From JASLQO01 sp002327525 (GTDB taxonomy: Bacteria; Pseudomonadota; Gammaproteobacteria; Pseudomonadales; Azotimanducaceae), in NCBI GenBank assembly GCA_030744435.1, contig JASLQO010000018.1, positions 62,001-126,000 on the forward strand: a stretch of 64,000 bases of DNA, given 5' to 3'. The notes beneath the pieces were generated by a model, which was not told the origin of the DNA, did not search any database, and saw only the letters and a list, made by a program, of their open reading frames with translations. Shown here piece by piece: positions 60,535 through 64,000 of this stretch (within the stretch, counting starts at the first letter, position 1; each line of letters opens with the position of its first letter). A program made the position numbers and the translations under genes.

Positions 60535-61137
60535 ATGTCAGAAAAACTGAGAGAGTCGCTGTCAGCCGTCATGGACGGCGAAGCGGACGAATTCGAGCTG
60601 CGACGGCTGCTCGATGAAATGGGTCGAGACGAGGCGCTGCGAAATCAGTGGCTGCGCTTTCACGAGGCGCGATCTGTGTTGCGTGGTGAACACCATGCCG
60701 TGCGCGCGAACCTGGCGGAGCGGGTATGGGAGGCGGTGACCGGTGACGCTACCGAGGTGCCGGCCGGACAAGATGAGCAGAGCGCCACCGAGCAGTGCGT
60801 CAACCCCAAACTGGGCCGCATGACGGGAATAGGTGTCGCTGCCGCGATGGCGCTCGCCGTGATCGTCGGAAGCAGTTTTTACCAGGGGCTTCCGGATACA
60901 CCCGCCGAACTCGCGGCGAGTGATCCCATCGTTGGCAAGCTGGAAGGACCGGTGGTACAACTCTCAAGCGAGGTTTCCGCAGACGATTTGCTGCGCGCGC
61001 GTGCGTACATGATGCACCACGTGCAACACAAGGCGATGAACCAGCCTGGCGTTTCATCGTTTGCAAAGATGGTGGCTTTCGAAGAACGGGCCTCCGAGGT
61101 GGGCGCCTCCGGATCGAAGGCTTCCGAGGCGGAGTGA
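60535..61137 (+). CDS. rseA: Anti-sigma factor RseA (MucA)
   Basis: Inner-membrane anti-sigma factor that holds RpoE until cleaved by DegS and RseP. 200 residues: N-terminal RpoE-binding domain (SEKLRESLSAVMDGEADEFELRRLLDEM family pattern, residues 1-60), one membrane segment near 97-115, periplasmic C-terminus with QLSSEVSADDLLRARAYM-like RseB-binding region. ATG 60535 follows AGGTGAG. The gene is 28 bp after rpoE. Confidence 0.93.
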   Translation: MSEKLRESLSAVMDGEADEFELRRLLDEMGRDEALRNQWLRFHEARSVLRGEHHAVRANLAERVWEAVTGDATEVPAGQDEQSATEQCVNPKLGRMTGIGVAAAMALAVIVGSSFYQGLPDTPAELAASDPIVGKLEGPVVQLSSEVSADDLLRARAYMMHHVQHKAMNQPGVSSFAKMVAFEERASEVGASGSKASEAE

Positions 61138-61147
61138 TGCCGGTTTG

Positions 61148-62140
61148 ATGAACCTAATACGAAATGATTGCCTGGCCGTGTTGGCCAGCCTGATTGTGAT
61201 GTCGGGGTTGCCGGTACAGGCAGCCACACCTGGCGAATGGCTGGCGGGCATGAACCGCGCTTTCGCCGAACTCACCTATGATGGCATTTTCAGTTATTTC
61301 ACGGGCAGTGATCTTGCGAGCCTGCGGGTTGTTCACATGATCGTGGATGGTCAGCAGCGTGAACGACTCGTGCATCTCAATGGCGCGCCTCGGGAGATTG
61401 TGCGCACCGGGGACGAGGTGGCCTGTATCCTGGCGCCGGGAGATGAACTGCTCGAACTGGGTGAGTCCATTCCATCGGGTCCGTTCGCGCGCGCATTCGT
61501 GCGCCGTTTCGACCAGATCGGAGGTCACTACACCCTATCTTTCTCAGGCCAGGACAGGGTCGCCGGGCGCGTGGCCCGGCGCATCGCGGTGCGGCCTAGG
61601 GACGAACATCGTTATGGCTACCGGCTGTGGCTGGATGAAGAGAATTCGCTGTTACTGCGTTCGGAGCTGCTGAACGAAAAAGGCGAACGACTAGAGATCT
61701 TCCAGTTCACGACCATCATGTTTGGTGAGCGTGTCTCCGAACGGGATCTACAGAGCGAGGAGAGCGGCAGTTCCATGGTTACTCATCTCACGCTGGCGCG
61801 CGAGTTGCGAGAGCCGGTAGCGCAGCGTGAAGTTCGCTGGCACGCACGGTGGGTGCCGGCGGGCTTCACCATGGCGGCGGCGGACGTGCGGCGCACTCCC
61901 GCGACTCTGAAGGCAGTGAACACGATGATGTATTCCGACGGAGTGGCCGCGTTTTCCATCTTCGTCGAAGACATGCCCGAGAAAGGAGCGGCGGCCATGG
62001 TCTCCCGCGACGGGGCAACCGTTGCGGTAACGCACATGGTGAACGGTCCGCCAGAGGATGCGCTGGTTACACTCGTCGGCGAGGTACCCGAGTCCACGGC
62101 GCGCCGCATCGCCGAATCTATTTACTTCAGGGCGCAGTAG
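61148..62140 (+). CDS. rseB: Sigma-E regulatory protein RseB (MucB)
   Basis: Periplasmic protein that protects RseA from proteolysis and senses lipid/LPS. 330 residues: signal peptide to about residue 25 (ends VQA), large LolA-like domain (ELTYDGIFSYFTGSDLASLRVVH, YGYRLWLDEENSLLLRSEL) and a smaller C-terminal domain (WVPAGFTM, MMYSDGVAAFSIFVE). It starts 10 bp after rseA and its stop overlaps the following GTG by one base. Confidence 0.94.
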   Translation: MNLIRNDCLAVLASLIVMSGLPVQAATPGEWLAGMNRAFAELTYDGIFSYFTGSDLASLRVVHMIVDGQQRERLVHLNGAPREIVRTGDEVACILAPGDELLELGESIPSGPFARAFVRRFDQIGGHYTLSFSGQDRVAGRVARRIAVRPRDEHRYGYRLWLDEENSLLLRSELLNEKGERLEIFQFTTIMFGERVSERDLQSEESGSSMVTHLTLARELREPVAQREVRWHARWVPAGFTMAAADVRRTPATLKAVNTMMYSDGVAAFSIFVEDMPEKGAAAMVSRDGATVAVTHMVNGPPEDALVTLVGEVPESTARRIAESIYFRAQ

Positions 62141-62481
62141 TGGTGGGGTGTGTAGGCTGCCGTAGCTGCGCCGCCGTGCCGGGGTCGGGCGAGACAGATC
62201 GTTTCGATGTGCACTTGAGCATATCAAAGAGCGGTCTGACCCGGGCCACGCTCGTCTGCTTCGGGTTTCCGGTACTGGTGCTGATTCTGGCGGCGGCGAT
62301 GGTGGATTATGGAATTTCAGCAGGAACGGTGGCGGGCGCTCTCTGCGCCGCTTACGGTGGGTTTGGGCTGTTGTGGGTGGCAGGGGGGCGAGATCGCGTC
62401 GAGCGATGGGTGACGCCGCCGGAACAGCATTTTTCGACAGTGCGAATAGAGCAAGTACGAAGGCAGGAAGTTCATGACTAA
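62140..62481 (+). CDS. rseC: RseC/MucC-like membrane protein, short N-terminus
   Basis: About 113 residues from GTG 62140 (or 62143). Shows a short cysteine cluster (CVGCRSCAAV), a DVHLSISKSGL segment, two membrane segments (near 36-56 and 62-78), and a polar tail. RseC proteins are usually about 150 residues, with about 25 more residues before the cysteines; here they are missing because rseB ends directly at the start. Membership rests on position and layout. It overlaps mucD by 8 bp. Confidence 0.7.
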   Translation: MVGCVGCRSCAAVPGSGETDRFDVHLSISKSGLTRATLVCFGFPVLVLILAAAMVDYGISAGTVAGALCAAYGGFGLLWVAGGRDRVERWVTPPEQHFSTVRIEQVRRQEVHD

Positions 62482-63853
62482 GACAAGTTCGATCGTCCCT
62501 TGGTTGACGGCCGCAATGTTTGCGGTGCTGACGAGTGTGACTCACGCGGCTGATTTGCCGGATTTCACTGAGTTGGTGGAGGACAATGCACCAGCGGTAG
62601 TGAATATCAGTACCGAAAGACGCGTGGAGCGACGTCGCGGCGACGATATCGAAGAATTTTTTCGTCGCTTCCGTGGCCCTGGCGGGCGTGGAAATTACGT
62701 GCCGCCGCGTTCACTCGGATCCGGTTTCATCATCAGTCGGGATGGATACATTCTGACCAACAACCATGTCGTTGATCAGGCGGATGAGATCCTGGTGCGC
62801 CTCAACGACCGACGCCAGTTCGTTGCGCAAGTGATCGGGGCCGACAAGCGCTCCGACCTCGCGCTGATCAAGGTCGACGCGAATGATCTGCCGACGGTGC
62901 AGATGGGCGACTCGGAGAACCTTAAGGTAGGTGAGTGGGTTCTGGCCATCGGCTCGCCATTCGGATTCGATTACTCCGTGACTGCGGGTATCGTCAGCGC
63001 CAAGGGCCGTAGTCTGCCGACGGATCAGGGTGAGAATTACGTCCCGTTCATCCAGACCGATGTCGCCATCAATCCAGGCAACTCCGGGGGGCCGCTGTTC
63101 GGGCTCGATGGCCAGGTGGTCGGTATCAATTCTCAAATCTACTCCAACTCAGGTGGTTTCATGGGGGTGTCGTTCGCTATTCCCATCGATGTGGCGATGG
63201 AAGTTGTCGAGCAACTCAAGGAAACCGGGCGGGTTTCCCGGGGCTGGCTGGGTGTCATGATTCAGGAGGTCAATCGCGACCTCGCCGAGAGTTTCGGACT
63301 CGAGAAGCCGCATGGCGCGTTGGTTAGTCAGGTGGTGGACAACTCTCCGGCCGAGGCGGGGGGAATACTTGCGGGCGACATCATCATCGCTTTCAACGGG
63401 CGAGAGATAGAGCGTTCCTCCGAGCTGCCGCACTATGTTGGCCGGGCACTAGCCGGCAAGGAGGCGGAACTCGAGATCGTGCGAGAGGGCAAGCGCATCA
63501 GACTGGATGTGGAGATCGGTGAGTTGCCGGATCTCGACGGCCGTCCGGTAGCCAGTCGCGGGGGCTCCGCAGTTGCACCCTCGGTCATCGGGCTCGGGGT
63601 GGAAAATCTGAGCGACGCACATCGTGAGCGTTTGGGTATCGACGGTGGTGTGCGCGTCGTGCAGTCGGAGGGTCCGGCGGAGGATGCCGGAATACGGGCG
63701 GGGGATGTGATTACGCGCCTGAACAACACACCTGTCGCCGACACCGATGATTTTGGCCGTGTGGTGGAGAGCCTGCCGGCGGGAAGCCTGGTCCCGGTAC
63801 TGGTGATTCGCGGCGAGACGCCCACCTTCCTGCCGTTGCGGGTGCCGGAGTAG
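62474..63853 (+). CDS. mucD: Periplasmic serine protease DegP/MucD
   Basis: Periplasmic quality-control protease/chaperone. 459 residues: signal peptide to about 25 (ends THA), trypsin-like domain with His98 (NNHVVD), Asp128 (SDLALIK) and Ser204 (GNSGGPL), and two PDZ domains (from about 265 and 370). The ATG overlaps the rseC end. As in Pseudomonas, it is the last gene of the stress operon and probably co-regulated by RpoE. Confidence 0.96.
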   Translation: MTKTSSIVPWLTAAMFAVLTSVTHAADLPDFTELVEDNAPAVVNISTERRVERRRGDDIEEFFRRFRGPGGRGNYVPPRSLGSGFIISRDGYILTNNHVVDQADEILVRLNDRRQFVAQVIGADKRSDLALIKVDANDLPTVQMGDSENLKVGEWVLAIGSPFGFDYSVTAGIVSAKGRSLPTDQGENYVPFIQTDVAINPGNSGGPLFGLDGQVVGINSQIYSNSGGFMGVSFAIPIDVAMEVVEQLKETGRVSRGWLGVMIQEVNRDLAESFGLEKPHGALVSQVVDNSPAEAGGILAGDIIIAFNGREIERSSELPHYVGRALAGKEAELEIVREGKRIRLDVEIGELPDLDGRPVASRGGSAVAPSVIGLGVENLSDAHRERLGIDGGVRVVQSEGPAEDAGIRAGDVITRLNNTPVADTDDFGRVVESLPAGSLVPVLVIRGETPTFLPLRVPE

Positions 63854-63863
63854 CACGTGTAGT

Positions 63864-63900
63864 TTTGGGTGGGTTTGGCTTAAACTCGCGCCCGCCCAAA
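63864..63900. terminator. GC-rich hairpin between mucD and lepA
   Basis: TTTGGGTGGG (63864-63873) pairs with CCCGCCCAAA (63891-63900), one G-U. It starts 11 bp after mucD. No T tract follows, so it may be a weak terminator or part of the lepA leader. Confidence 0.45.
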
Positions 63901-63916
63901 CATCTGCCCGGATTTC

Positions 63917-64000
63917 GTGTCCCAAATCGAGCACATACGTAACTTTTCCATCATTGCGCACATCGATCACGGCAAGTCGACCCTGGCGGATCGTCTGATA
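63917..64000 (+). CDS. lepA: Elongation factor 4 (LepA), N-terminus only
   Basis: The first 28 codons are visible, starting GTG 63917: SQIEHIRNFSIIAHIDHGKST is the LepA start with its GTP P-loop (AHIDHGKST). Translation GTPase that can back-translocate ribosomes. The rest lies beyond the window; its place after mucD is normal. Confidence 0.95.
   Translation, partial: MSQIEHIRNFSIIAHIDHGKSTLADRLI

Overview
The window is about 64 kb of GC-rich chromosome from a gammaproteobacterium. The taxon cannot be named from the sequence alone. Gene content and order are typical of the class: pepA-lptF, queA-tgt-yajC-secDF, suhB/trmJ-iscRS, ndk-rlmN-pilF-rodZ-hisS-yfgM-bamB-der, xseA/guaBA, tadA-purL, yfjD-ypjD/ffh, rpsP-rimM-trmD-rplS, xerD-dsbC-hom-recJ-prfB-lysS-ung, and nadB/rpoE-rseABC-mucD-lepA. 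Several of these orders (dsbC-hom-recJ, and nadB next to rpoE-mucABCD) look more like Pseudomonas than Escherichia. Both ends are cut inside genes: pepA on the left and lepA on the right. There is no complete insertion sequence, prophage, CRISPR array or rRNA operon, and one tRNA gene (tRNA-Leu, CAA).

Layout. 1-8.4 kb is mixed: pepA and lptF, a thiolase-like enzyme, a fused XRE regulator, two short-chain dehydrogenases, a glutathione S-transferase, an AT-richer patch next to tRNA-Leu holding a nested palindromic element and a gene remnant, and a decayed hsp20 gene. 8.9-30 kb is a dense run of housekeeping genes for peptidoglycan trimming, queuosine, protein export, Fe-S assembly, tRNA/rRNA methylation, type IV pili and cell shape, outer-membrane assembly and ribosome maturation. 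28-39 kb covers purine synthesis (guaB, guaA, purL), tadA and leucine synthesis with an upstream leader peptide. 39.5-45 kb carries a CorC-type membrane protein, the SRP protein and the rpsP-rplS ribosomal operon. 45.5-53.6 kb is the xerD to ung run, including prfB with its programmed frameshift. 53.6-56.6 kb is a valine-catabolism cassette (enoyl-CoA hydratase, 3-hydroxyisobutyryl-CoA hydrolase, 3-hydroxyisobutyrate dehydrogenase). 56.6-64 kb holds ygfZ-sdhE-ygfX, nadB and the envelope-stress operon.

Many genes overlap by one to a few bases (ATGA, GTGA, TTGA junctions), so translational coupling is probably common. Visible regulation includes a near-consensus IscR type 1 site before iscR, an extracytoplasmic-sigma-type promoter before rpoE, a good sigma70 promoter before guaB, and a leucine-rich leader peptide that starts almost at its predicted transcription start, followed by a C-rich, T-poor stretch before leuA.

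The least ordinary parts are three intergenic inverted-repeat elements. Those at 5203-5444 and 55564-55666 share sequence; the one at 39203-39497 is different. Two of them supply the stop codon of a neighbouring gene. Several conserved operons also lack expected members here: lptG, iscUA-hscBA-fdx, ispG and thrC. I found no clear case of a wholly new multi-gene system. The leuA leader and the palindromic elements deserve the closest look.
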